A stretch of DNA of 64,000 nucleotides from contig CP103030.1 in assembly GCA_024752435.1 (NCBI GenBank), positions 1,054,001 through 1,118,000 of the forward strand, read 5' to 3'. Under the pieces are notes generated by a model, which searched no databases, was not told where the DNA came from, and was given only the letters and a program-made list of their open reading frames with translations. A program made the translations under genes and the position numbers. Each line of letters starts with the position of its first letter. The first letter of the stretch is position 1. Origin of the DNA: Allantophomopsis cytisporea (lineage: Eukaryota; Ascomycota; Leotiomycetes; Phacidiales; Phacidiaceae). Below, piece by piece: positions 30,301 to 41,679 of the stretch.

Positions 30301-31829
30301 TTCACGAGGAGATGTACAGCCATATATCGCTCTTTGCAAAGGTCTTATGGCAGATGGTCATAAAGTGAAGATTGCTACCCACGCCGAATTTAAAGAATGG
30401 GTAGAGAGCCACGGCATTCAATTTGCTCCTGTTGAGGGTGATCCTGCCGAACTCATGCGTATCTGTGTCGAAAATGGCATGTTCACGTATTCTTTTCTGA
30501 AAGAAGCTTCGAGTACATTCAGAGGTTGGATTGATCAACTCCTTTCATCCGCATGGATCGCATGCCAAGACTCCGATCTTCTGATCGAAAGTCCAAGTGC
30601 CATGGCAGGTATTCATATTGCTGAGGCGCTAAGTATTCCATACTATCGGGCATTTACGATGCCATGGACTCGGACCAGAGCCTATCCACACGCTTTTGCT
30701 GTACCAGAACGAAAACTGGGAGGAGCTTATAATTACATGAGTTATGTCATGTTTGAAAATGTGTTTTGGAAGGCAATTGCAGGTCAAGTCAACCGTTGGA
30801 GAAAGAAGGAACTCAGTCTCGGACGCACCAATCTCGAGAAGATGCAGCCAAACAAGGTCCCATTCCTTTACAACTTCAGTCCTTCGGTTGTCGTACCACC
30901 ACTCGATTACAGTGATTGGATTCGAGTAACAGGTTATTGGTTTCTTGATGAAGGAAAGGTGTTCCATCCACCAAAGGAGCTTACAGAATTCATCAAGAAG
31001 GCTCGCGCAGATGGTAAGAAACTGGTCTATATTGGATTCGGCTCAATAGTTGTGTCGGACTCCGCTGCACTGACCAAGACTATTGTGGAAAGTGTACTGA
31101 AAGCAGATGTTCGGTGCATTCTCAACAAGGGTTGGTCGGATCGTCTCGATAAGAAGAACGCAAATGAGCCAGAGATTCCCTTGCCAGATGATATCATTTC
31201 CATTAAGTCCGCACCACACGATTGGCTTTTCAAGCAGATTGATGCGGCGACTCACCATGGCGGCGCTGGTACGACAGGAGCAAGTTTGCGTGCGGGTATT
31301 CCTACCATCATCAAGCCCTTCTTTGGTGATCAGTACTTCTTTGGGGGCCGAGTTGAAGACCTTGGTGTCGGTATTTATTTGAGAAAGTTGAACGTTAGTG
31401 TATTTGCAAGAGCGCTCTGGGAGGCCACGCATGATCAGAGAATGATTACGAAAGCCAAAGTTCTTGGCGAGCAGATCAGAAATGTTTGTTCACCTCTTAC
31501 ATGTATGTCTAATATATTTCGCTAACAAATTATAGGAAAATGGTGTTGATACCGCAATCCAATCTATCTATCGAGACCTCGAATACGCAAAGTCGCTCAT
31601 CAAGAACCGTACAGCTACGGACGACCAAGAAGCTGCCGAGGAGGCGTGGACCTTTATCGGTGATGATGGTGACCCAGAGCTGATCAGTAGGATCGCAGAT
31701 TGGGAGGGAATGGCGAGTGTACCCTCGGAGCTTGCGGATCATGACCATGGTGACAAAAAGAAGGGAAAGAGAAGCAGCTTAGGTGATAAGGCATTTGGCG
31801 GCGTTACGGCAAGTAGAACTGCGGCTTGA
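27341..31829 (+). CDS. ATG26: Sterol 3-beta-glucosyltransferase Atg26 (Ugt51)
   Basis: Transfers glucose from UDP-glucose to ergosterol at membranes; in some fungi it is needed for pexophagy. Four exons, 27341-28043, 28093-28190, 28238-31483 and 31536-31829, encode 1,446 residues. Domains in order: disordered N-terminus; GRAM 1 (about 232-268, EYPCWLMKSVLLQGYMYITS); PH (about 270-370, SGYLAKRGRQNPKYNRYWFRL); a long Ser-rich linker (380-740); GRAM 2 (about 768-835, FALPHTEVLQAAYFGYLHRVL); and the GT-B catalytic half, starting [20 protein letters not shown] (about 947) and carrying the UDP-sugar signature HDWLFKQIDAATHHGGAGTT (about 1260). Exon 2 (98 nt) encodes most of GRAM 1. The last intron uses a GTTTGT donor; a stronger-looking GTATGT 20 nt downstream would create a stop, see findings. 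Confidence 0.96.
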
Positions 31830-33016
31830 GTTTGCTGATTGTGATATTTTGCATTATTGACCATAGATATTGGCGTTGGGCGTGATAAGTAAGGCAGCGA
31901 ACGTCCATATAGGTTGTGTCCTTCTAGTCACTTTCATTCGTAGTAGCTTTGCTCTTGTTCCTGAATGGACCAGTCTTTACTACATCATCTTATGTATTTA
32001 TATAAAGCGAACTTAGGTGTCCGGTCTGCACACCAACTCCACTTTATTTTGTGTATTATGAGCCTAGTACGAAGTGATGTATTTAATGTACTTTACAATT
32101 TTGTACAACAAAGCTCTTTGTGTACCTTTATAGAGTCTGTTTGCGTAGGTAAATTCCTATAATACCTACTCAGAATTGAGTTTCTGCAATATCTAGAGTG
32201 CTAAACAGTATATCATGCTCTGGAACAAAAGTGCGTTATGGATAGTCACAAAGTTAAATACCACCACAAGATTGCTTAAACCTGCTTACGATAACCAAGT
32301 CTTACGATGATCGATCACGTGGTTCACTTTCCTGAGCCGATATCGATGGCTTGGAGTTGTGACAAAGAAGTTAAGTTGTGGGCCGCGTTAGCTGTCGCTT
32401 GGTGGCCAATCATCGTTACCCCTTCAGTTCCATCAGTGATCTGCGCGCCTCCCCTCCAATGCCTTCGGTACATAAAGAGGGCGACCGCCGTCTCGCACCT
32501 GGATGAGCTTGATCTGCCTCATATTCTAGGCGCCAAAACACGATTCATCCAACGAAGTCTTTATCACTACAGAAATGCGCCAGCTCTGCACTGCTTAACA
32601 ACAACCGATATCATCCGAAATTACACTCTGAAGCTTCAGCTTTTCTTGCGCGCTTCTTATCAACCTACTTTCGAGGGGTGAAAGACCACCGGGCACGCAT
32701 TGGTGTGAGTGCTAAAGAGTTACTGCTACCCCACACATTTCTCAAGAGCTTCGCATATGCGGATGACATTTCTCGTGAGTTTAGCTTCCCCTACTACGAT
32801 GAGTGACTTTATACAAAAATGAAGACAGCTATCTTATGCAACGTACTCAGATAGTCACAAACGTACTAGTATTGTGTTGCTTGCTTGCTCACTTCGCTCT
32901 TACTATATGATAGAGTATACATACCTACCTACAACAAGTTCTAACCCGTCTTCTCCGTAGATTGATCTCGTCGAACGAACTTATGCCAGCACAAGCAGCT
33001 TCCGCTCAAGATCAAA
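31830..33016. other. Intergenic, about 1.2 kb: ATG26 3' flank and FCP1 promoter/leader
   Basis: The first half (to about 32290) is AT-rich. The second half holds a 124-codon plus-strand frame (32307-32681) that I do not accept as a gene: no family resemblance, no introns, and it lies in the likely FCP1 promoter. A 12-bp word GATAGTCACAAA occurs twice, near 32236 and 32850. Otherwise nothing is recognised. Confidence 0.4.
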
Positions 33017-35641
33017 ATGGGCAAACCACTGAACCTAGGTGGTAGACTCAAATACCCTGTTACCATCAAGAAATTACTCAAGCGGCCGGGCGATGAATTT
33101 GTCAAACAAGACCCGCTGTTCGAATACACCTTCACATCATACAAGGAAGTCGGTGACCCGTTCGGCGAAACATGGCAGGAGAAACAGGACATTTTTGCAC
33201 AGTGGGAAAGTACGGCGGATGGCAAGATCGAGAAATGGAATGTAAGAGAAGGAATGGTCATCGCGCAGGACATGGAATTCGTGGAGATTGAGGAGGGCTG
33301 CTCTCATGCTATTCAATTTGCTGGCCTCTGTGCCATATGCGGCAAAGATATGAACGAGATTTCCTACTCCACCGAGGTCATGGATTCGAACCGAGCGCAG
33401 ATCAATATGATTCACGACCAAACCCATTTGACCGTTAGTCAGGACGAGGCTTCGAAGGCGGAGGAGGAGTTACAAAGGCGACTTTTGAAACACAAGAAGC
33501 TGAGCCTAGTGGTAGATCTCGATCAAACGATCATACACGCTTGTATTGAGCCTACCGTGGGAGAGTGGCAACGAGACGTGAACTCACCGAATTATGAGGC
33601 TGTCAAAGATGTCAAGTCTTTTCAGCTGAATGATGAGGGTCCGAGAGGTGTTGCTTCAGGCTGTTGGTACTATATAAAAATGCGACCAGGTTTGAAAGAA
33701 TTCCTCGATCGGATATCGGAGATGTACGAACTACATGTGTATACGATGGGTACGAGAGCATATGCTCAGAATATTGCAAAAATCGTCGATCCGGATAAAA
33801 AGCTTTTCGGAGATCGAATTATCAGTCGAGACGAAAATGGCAGTATGACTGCTAAGAGTCTGGCAAGGTTGTTCCCTGTCGATACGAAAATGGTGGTTAT
33901 CATTGATGATCGAGCGGATGTATGGCCAAAGAATAGACCAAATCTTATCAAGGTCACTCCTTATGATTTCTTTGTTGGAATTGGAGACATCAACTCCAGC
34001 TTTTTACCAAAGAGAGAGGACGTCCCAAAACCTACCTCTCCGGCTGCAAAAGCACAGGCTGTCGAGGTGAAAAACGAGGCAAGCTCGACCTCAACTAAAG
34101 AAGTTGAGGGCTCAAATATTCCACACTCCATAACAATCGACACTTCAGTGACTACAGTTCCAGTCAAAGACACCGAGACCACACCACCGAGGGATGAACG
34201 CTCGACAACTCCTACAGATGACGTGCCGCGAGTTAGTGCTCTAGAAGAACTCGTTAGCATGGGTGCTGGCGATAATCCTATAATTCATCAAGCACAAGTT
34301 CACGAGCAAGAGGAGTCACTTGCAAAGCAAGTTGAAGATAGACCGCTTCTCAAGTTGCAACAAAAGCTTGACGAGGAGGACGAGGACGAGGATGAAGAGG
34401 ATAAAGAAGATAGCCCAGAGACATCAGAGCGGAAGAAGCAGCACGAAGCCGCACGGCATAACTTACTGAAAGATGATGACGTGGAACTGTCATATCTCGG
34501 AGAACATCTGACGAGGGTCCACAAGGCTTTCTACGACGAGTACGAAAGCTCACTACGGGAGGTCCAGGGGGGCAGGGTTGGTCAACTGCGGCCTGGTCAT
34601 AAGAAGAAATTGCCCATCAAAGATGATGCCGCAGACTTGAAGATTGTACCTGATATTGGAGTTGTCATGCCCAGATTAAAGTTTGATACTCTGGGTGGCA
34701 CCGTGATCGTGCTTTCTGGTCTGGTTCCTCTTGGTTTTGACACATTGAAATCCGAAATCGCTCAACAAGCTATGGGTTTTGGCGCAATCATCTCTACGAA
34801 GGTTAATCGCAAGACTACACACGTAGTTGTATCTACCAATCGCGCACGTACGCAGAAGGTCCGACAAGCAACACGATATCCACACATCAAGATCGTTAAT
34901 CAGGGTTGGCTGTTTGATTCAATTCAACAATGGCGACAAGTAGACCCCACACCTTATCTAATAGAGGTGCACCGGGACAACCACCCACCAGTTGAAGGCG
35001 AATCTTTTGGCCAGAACGATTCCGATGTCCTGGATGACGGCAGTAGTGATTCTGATTCAGGTAGTGGATTGGACGATGATGATCCAGAGGGTGTGATGCC
35101 CGATGAAAGTCTCGGCAGCCCAATTGAAGGCATGGACGATTTCGATTGGGGTGAAACGAATAAAGAGCTCGATGACTTCCTCAACGAAACTGGAGACGAT
35201 AGCGACGACGACGACTCCGATGCCGAAAGTATCGTATCTCGTAAGTATCCCTTCGTTTACTCCGAGAATGCTCTTGATTAGAGTAGTTGAGACTAATTGA
35301 TATTTACAATAGGCTCGAGCACTGCAAGCGGCGCTACAGAGAATGGGCTCAAACGCAACCGCGATGAGGACGACTCTGACGAAGAGAGCATCAACGGTTC
35401 GCACGTCGATAAGAAGCGTCAGCTCGCCATCGGCAGACCTCCTACTAGCCTCAAGACAGTTATGAAGGCTTCCGGCGACGACTCAGAGTCGAGTCTACCT
35501 ACGCCGGACGTCACGGGCGGCGAGGAAAATGATGAGAAGGCGCCTGGCAGTAGTGTTAGGGGCGACGACGATTTTGATGATGCGGATTTCGAGGCGGAGA
35601 TGGAAGCCGAGTTGGAGAGGGGACTAAGTGATGAGGCTTAA
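33017..35641 (+). CDS. FCP1: RNA polymerase II CTD phosphatase Fcp1
   Basis: Removes phosphate from Ser2 of the Pol II C-terminal repeat, so that the polymerase can be recycled. Two exons, 33017-35240 and 35313-35641, give 850 residues. The N-terminal part (MGKPLNLGGRLKYPVTIKKL) precedes the FCPH catalytic domain (about 155-330), whose nucleophile motif is D167-L-D169-Q-T171 in VVDLDQTIIHA. The domain continues through YYIKMRPGLKEFLDRISEMY and VVIIDDRADVW, which has the conserved acidic pair. An acidic, disordered linker (EDEDEDEEDKED) follows. Residues about 550-650 form a BRCT domain ending HIKIVNQGWLFDSIQQWRQV. The tail is very acidic; exon 2 ends with DDADFEAEMEAELERGLSDE, the kind of acidic amphipathic helix that binds the TFIIF large subunit in characterised Fcp1. 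The intron has a CTAAT-type branch site. Confidence 0.96.
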
Positions 35642-36764
35642 GGAGCCGTCGCTAGGGATAGGGATTAGGATGTGATAGGTGATGGCGATGAAATTTTATA
35701 TGATGTCTGCATAGCGCGGAGAGCGGAGTTTGGGTTGCATATGGTAGCTTTTGGAGAACTATGGTCGGGCCATATACTCTCGGCTCATGTCTTACGGGGT
35801 TTCGGTTTTGTCAAGGAGCGTGCTGGATTTGGGTTTGGCATGGAATAGCTTCAAAGAGAGTATGTACATACGTCTTGAATATGGAGTGGCCGTTGCGAGT
35901 ATTTCAGGTGAATGAATCCTTCCTCTAAGACAAAGCGGTTATTTAGTGTGCATGATCTCCACGCAGTAGGTGTTCTATTGATTGTCAGTCTAGCGGCCAT
36001 TGTATCTATTATGCAACGTGCTGATTGTCCAGCATTGCGACTCCCAAAGCATCCTCTCTTCGATTATTAATTACCTGAGCTGTTGAGGGTCTATAATTCA
36101 AGGCAAACCGATATCAGTCAGTTACTTAACGGACTACCTTACTCTTTTCACTCTATTTTGATAACTGAGAACAGACATGTCAACATAGTCGAACTACAGG
36201 CATAGCATATTCTGTATCATGTACATTATAATACAGTGTTGCTAGATGAGAATCAAGTCTACGGATCACCATGTCTACAGGCTCCAATGAAGGGCTGCCA
36301 TCTCAGTAGTTGCCCCAGGCAATAACCTTGCATACCTCATTCTCGGTCCTCTACGTATCCGACCACGTGAGCTTGGGTTATTCTGAGAGTGGTATCAGGC
36401 TAGACCATATTGGGCTTAGTCTCGCACACCAACCACCGCTTACCCCGAAACATTGATCTCAGACCTGACCACCCTGAGGCATGCACCCTGGCAAAAGCAG
36501 CTCACAAGCCGTGCTAGGCACTTTGCCAGTCGTCATGCACCAGTGCTCCGCTTCCTGGCTCAGGCAGCGCTCTCTCATCTTGCATGTCCCCATCTCATCG
36601 ACCGCCTCTCTCTACCGCCTCTCATACCCATACCTCTCATCAACATCAACTCCAACTATACATTGGGTTGTCCACTCCTGTTCATCAAACAACATTCCAT
36701 CTCGTTGATTATTTGATCTTCTTATCTTCTTGACAGCGATAAAGATCGAATCTATATCGACACT
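35642..36764. other. Intergenic, about 1.1 kb: FCP1 3' flank and PEP4 promoter
   Basis: No gene seen. The last 200 bp before the PEP4 ATG are pyrimidine-rich (many CTC/TCT and CATC), typical of the leader of a strongly expressed fungal gene. Frames at 36453-36716 and 36481-36708 overlap in this leader and only translate its C/T bias. Confidence 0.45.
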
Positions 36765-38120
36765 ATGAAAGGTGCTTTCCTTTCCGCCGCAGCTATGCTG
36801 CTTGGCTCCGCCTCTGCTGGCGTCCACAAGATGAAGCTTCAGAAGATGTCTCTTTCTGAGCAGCTGGTTAGTAAAGCGCCTCTGACATTTAACGGAGCTT
36901 CATTAAGCTTCATCAAGCTTCCTTAAGCTCCTACGACTCTGTTCGACTATATGCTGATGCTGTTTATCGCAGGAATACGCCAACATCGATAGCCATGTTC
37001 GAGCTCTTGGCCAGAAGTATATGGGCGTTCGCCCAGAGCATCACCGTGAGGAGATGTTCAAGGACACTGCAATTCACACCGATAAGGGCGACCACCTTGT
37101 GCCAGTCAGCAACTTCTTGAACGCTCAATGTATGTCGCATGATCAAGCACCGATAAGACAGCTACTGATAACAATACAGACTTCTCCGAGATCACTATCG
37201 GCAACCCACCACAATCTTTCAAGGTTGTCCTCGACACTGGAAGCTCCAACCTCTGGGTTCCATCTCAGGAGTGCGGTTCCATCGCTTGCTACCTCCACAC
37301 CAAGTATGATTCTTCATCCTCGTCCACTTACCACAAGAACGGTTCCTCATTCGAAATTCGCTACGGTTCTGGAAGTCTCAGCGGTTTCGTCTCTCGGGAT
37401 ACCCTGACTATTGGTGACTTGACCGTCAAGAACCAAGACTTCGCAGAGGCCACTGAGGAGCCAGGTCTCGCTTTTGCCTTCGGCAGATTCGATGGTATCT
37501 TGGGTCTTGGTTACGATACCATCTCCGTCAACAAGATTGTTCCACCTTTCTACAACATGATTGACCAAGGCCTCTTGAACGAGCCAGTCTTTGCTTTCTA
37601 CCTTGGCGACACTAACGTTGAGGGTGACGAGTCTGAGGCTATCTTTGGTGGCATCAATGAGGACCACTACACTGGCAAGTTGACCACCATCCCACTGAGG
37701 CGCAAGGCCTACTGGGAGGTTGACTTTGATGCCATCACTTTCGGAGGAAACACGGCCGATCTCGACAACACTGGTGTCATTCTTGACACCGGAACTTCCC
37801 TCATCGCTCTCCCATCCACTCTTGCTGAGCTTCTCAATAAGGAAATCGGTGCCAAGAAATCCTACAACGGTCAGTACACTGTTGAGTGTGATAAGCGCGA
37901 TTCTCTCCCAGACATGACCTTCACTCTTTCCGGCCATGATTTCACCATCGGTCCTTACGATTACATTCTTGAGGTCCAGGGCTCTTGTATCTCCTCTATC
38001 ATGGGCATGGACTTCCCAGGAAACCCAATCGCCATTCTTGGAGATGCCTTCCTCCGCAGATGGTACTCTGTCTACGATTTGGGCAAGAACACCGTTGGTT
38101 TGGCCAAGGCCAAGCAGTAG
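36765..38120 (+). CDS. PEP4: Vacuolar aspartic protease (saccharopepsin, Pep4)
   Basis: The vacuolar proteinase A that matures other vacuolar hydrolases and degrades autophagic cargo. Three exons, 36765-36866, 36973-37129 and 37180-38120, encode 399 residues. The N-terminus MKGAFLSAAAMLLGSASAG is a signal peptide. A propeptide of about 50 residues follows, and the mature enzyme begins near VPVSNFLNAQYFSEITIG. Both catalytic aspartates are in place: D105 in LDTGSSNLW and D289 in LDTGTSLIALP. The flap tyrosine region (FEIRYGSGSLSG) and the C-terminal FPGNPIAILGDAFLRRWYSVYD are typical of pepsin-type enzymes. No GPI signal follows, which supports a vacuolar and not a cell-surface yapsin-type enzyme. 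Two Asn-x-Thr/Ser-type sites could be glycosylated. Intron 1 carries an imperfect hairpin, listed separately. Confidence 0.96.
36894..36931 (+). repeat. Imperfect inverted repeat inside PEP4 intron 1
   Basis: Two 17-nt arms separated by CATC. The outer seven bases pair (GGAGCTT with AAGCTCC) and the inner six pair (AAGCTT with AAGCTT), with a small internal loop between. The AAGCTT(C) word also repeats directly. In the pre-mRNA it would form a 38-nt stem-loop upstream of the intron's branch region. Confidence 0.7.
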
Positions 38121-39445
38121 ATTCTTCTATTAAGATACATCAATTCTGTTCACGGGCTCTCTTTGGTTGGCTAGTATTGGATTGGTTAGCTGATTAACTG
38201 AATTCGGGCACGGAAGTGATTCATGATGGATGAACTGTATTTGTGTAGCACTGCGAGGTGTCCAAAACTACCTGCGTAATCAACTACCTTTCTTATTCTC
38301 TTTGTCTTCAGTACTCTTATGTATGATTGGCATTACACAGTGCTTGGGGTCTCCTTCGTGGCATATCTAGTCTAGTCTAGTCTGAATTGTATTCTCATAA
38401 CTTGATTCACGGATTCTTGGTACTGGTGGTTGTGTGAAGTTGGTTCATGTTATTGTGCTAGGATACTTACAATTCCTCCGTGCTTATACCTTATCTATGA
38501 TGGGTAATAAATGCATTTGCGTAAGTCGACTCGTAACTCTTCCGAATGATTCTTCCGAACGATTGGGTTAGTCACTCCGTGTATCTTGCATTATCCTAAC
38601 AGACTACCATGTGCCTGGCAGGACTCGTGTTATTTGCAAGGTAGGTAGGTAAGTTTCAATCCATGTTAGAGTATCAATGAATATTCCTGGGTGCAATATT
38701 TGCTGGTAAAAACTCCAGAGAATCTAAGTTTGCTATAGACGACATTTGCTTGCCATGGAAATATATGACAACATTTCTGGTGTTGAGATGTGATATAGCC
38801 GTTCTGCATGCTACATGGCAAGGATCGCGATTGTCGTAGATATCATCTCGGCTGTACACATCGTGACACATTCCCACATACCATTGTTTCTCCCCATCGA
38901 GTGATAACCCATATCCTTTCTTTGCCATTTTCTCCGTGCTTGGTTGTAATATCATGCATGGAGATGACATGTCGAGGATTGTTCACTAATACTTTAACAT
39001 GGTAAATTCTGTTCCATTCCTCCAAGCTCCATATCTTCACAATATCAAGCACTACGAGGCCCAAATTGATTCAAAGAAATATCTAAACACATACTTCGCA
39101 AAGAAATCAACATCCTCCACACAGATGCCGTACACCTCGTCATCATGTCCCATTGAACAAGGCTTATCTCTTTCCAAATCCCGTCTCACTTGCGCGGAAA
39201 TTCTAAGGATAATTTTATACTGGCGGCATCTTTGGTATTCATGAACTAACTACTCTCATAAACCTCGACAGTCAAATATACCGAAAAACAGCCAGAAACA
39301 TATCATGAATTTGCGGTTTCATTAATGGGGTAAACCTGCAAGCTGATCCTAGTTATATGTAAATCCTTGTAACGATATGAACTGTAGTTGAAAACGTAAT
39401 ATTGTATTAAGGACGTAGTCACAATATACTCATGTATTTTATCAT
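38121..39445. other. Intergenic between convergent PEP4 and the prenylcysteine-oxidase-like gene
   Basis: About 1.3 kb. The first 300-400 bp are PEP4 3' flank and include TCTAG x3 (38366-38380). Near 38538-38562 a 12-13 bp word CTTCCGAAYGATT occurs twice in tandem. The remaining frames (38674-38970 minus, 38808-39005 plus and others) overlap one another and show no protein character. No gene is called. Confidence 0.4.
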
Positions 39446-41398
39446 TCAAAGTTCCTCCTTCAACGATGCTATTTTACCCGTCTTGATAGTCTCTTCTCGT
39501 TCAGTGATATCGTCGACGATCAACTGAGCGACATTCATGCCCATTAGACTACTTGTCTCCATAGTGCTAATGAAGCTCTCAATACCGCTCGTATAGTAAA
39601 AGTTCTTTGCAAGAATTGGATCGTCGAAAGTAACCCGTGGGTACTCATATGGATATGAGTGGAAAACATGAGGATAATACCATGTGATTGCTTCTGGTGT
39701 TGGCTTCTTGGGATCTTTGATATCATCTTGAAAGGATTCAGGGACTATTTCTGGTTGTCAACAATTGTGATGTCATGATTGGAAAAAGGCTAATCAAGCA
39801 GCAGTTATTTCAAGGGAAACGTACTTGGCACACCAAATATATCTGACAAGAACTCTGCAGTGACGGCCTTGGGAGAGAATATCTTGTACAAGTACTCCTT
39901 TTGCTGTGTTTTCGGGTTGGTCGCTTGTCGTAGAGTGCTGATGCTGAAGAAGCGAGCAAGACCAACGATACCTTCAATGGGTTGCGGCTTGTCGAGTGGC
40001 GACAAAGTTGTTAAGATGGTGCTAGGCGCTGGCGTACCTGGATCAAGGTTGAAATACACAGGATTGAGCTTCAACGGTGAAGCGAAGAGGGTGACATGAA
40101 GATTGACATAAGGAATGACATCAGGAACATAGTTTGTGAGAGCCTTGATGTCGATGTGGGAATATTGAAGAGGAGCTGCAAGAACAACAGAATCAAATTC
40201 TGTGTGGACAGAGTTGGTGACCGAGAAATCGCCGTTTTCACCAGTAGTCTCAATCACGAATTTATCATCTTTCTTTGCAATGCTTGCTACTGTTGTTTGC
40301 AGGTTAATATTTGCACCGGATGCTTTGAGCATCCTATCAAAGATCTGCCAGTTACCGCCTTCAACTTGCATTGCTCCTTCGATAGCCATGCATACCATAG
40401 TCTCAAGACCATGAATGATGTTCAGGTTTTGGCCATAGTTGACTCGAGTGCTTGCTTGGATAATGTCCGAAGAGAACTTTTCTGAAATCTAAAGAGCGTA
40501 AGTAATTATATTCGAATTCCAGACAAGACATACTCCATTCTGCTTCAGGTACTGTTCTCCAGTAATTGCTGTCACCTTCTCAAGACCAAGATCATAAACT
40601 CGTTCAGTCAGTGACCTGAATGGGAAGAATGGCCGTTCATAAAGCTTCAAAAAGCTTCCCACAGTCGATTTCATAAGTCGTTGTGTACGGATAGGGGCCA
40701 TTCCATATTTCCAGATGAGTTTTGCAATATCCCACCATGCCCAGCTATCCTCATACTGAGTGAATACGAACTCTTGACCATTCCAAATACCAAGCATATC
40801 AGCTGTTTCGCTTTCAGTTTCTGACGCTGCAGTCTGAAGGCCAAACTCTTTCGAAGCATTGACTAGAATTGCATTGACTGCAACAAATATGGAAGCTCCA
40901 AGTTCCACTGGCTCAGAAGGCTCATTATAAGCGTTCACTGTGAGAGATCGGCCCCCCACGTGAGATGATCGCTCGAATACAGTGACATTAGTCTCAATGC
41001 CGGCTTCAGCTGCGAATTTTCGAAGATGATAGGCGGTTGACGAGCCTGCTGCTCCAGCACCTGCAAATACTCAGCTTGGTTTCTTGATGGATCCATGCTG
41101 TGTTGAAGCATATCTCATTATGGTTGATGAGGTGAAAATCAGATGATTCGAAAAAGCAATCTTTAACTTTCAAAAGTTGGAGATGAGATCACTGTTATGA
41201 ACTGAGCTCATATATAATGGGATGTAATCACATACCGATGATAGCGACATTCTTGACTGCATTATCGTGGATATCCAGCAGTGGATTTTGAAGATGCTCA
41301 GACGGATGTGAAGGGAAATCCTGCACGTTTTCACCATATGCAGCCCCAGAAGAAGAAAGTAATACCGAGGTGAGAGACAGATAATATGGGATATACAT
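39446..41398 (-). CDS. Prenylcysteine oxidase-like FAD enzyme, secreted or vacuolar
   Basis: Four exons, 41236-41398, 40534-41060, 39825-40488 and 39446-39750, give 552 residues. Prenylcysteine oxidases cleave the thioether bond of farnesyl- or geranylgeranyl-cysteine left after turnover of prenylated proteins, in the lysosome in animals. The N-terminus MYIPYYLSLTSVLLSSSGAA is a signal peptide. The FAD-binding Rossmann motif NVAIIGAGAAGSSTAYHLRK (about 49-68) is split by intron 1, and FERSSHVGGRSLTVNAY follows, typical of GMC/amine-oxidase-like flavoproteins. The substrate-domain pattern VNYGQNLNIIHGLETMVCMA and GGNWQIFDRMLKASGA is characteristic of the PCYOX family, and several N-glycosylation sequons are visible. 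The frame can be extended four codons upstream only with a TTG start, so the ATG at 41398 is used. It is divergent from CCT6 with 281 bp between the starts. Confidence 0.88.
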
Positions 41399-41679
41399 TT
41401 TGTTTTTCAATATGATGTGGACTTAGAATTTATAAATCAATGCAATCGTTGTTGTTGTGTACATCATCAAGGCACAGCAAGGCTGACGAGGCTGACCGTC
41501 TCTTTAAGCTCTCCCTCGCTTATGCTCCGCCGCTAGTGAGCGCGTTCGTTCCATTTGGATCTCTGGAGAACGCGAGTTTTTGGGCGGCCAGGACAGCTGA
41601 TATATACGACAGCTCCTTCAATACACACCCTTTTTAAATATCGACTTCTTCTAGGCAATCGTCAACTTCAATATCCACG
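41399..41679. promoter_or_regulatory. Divergent promoter between the prenylcysteine-oxidase-like gene and CCT6
   Basis: 281 bp between two start codons. It includes an AT-rich core near 41625-41640 that would serve CCT6. A TATATA-like stretch lies near 41208-41216, inside intron 1 of the minus-strand gene, and is unlikely to be its promoter. No known factor site is recognised with confidence. Confidence 0.4.

Noticed and set aside
32307..32681. 124-codon ORF upstream of FCP1
   Set aside because: No recognisable domain or splice structure; the position fits the FCP1 promoter or leader.
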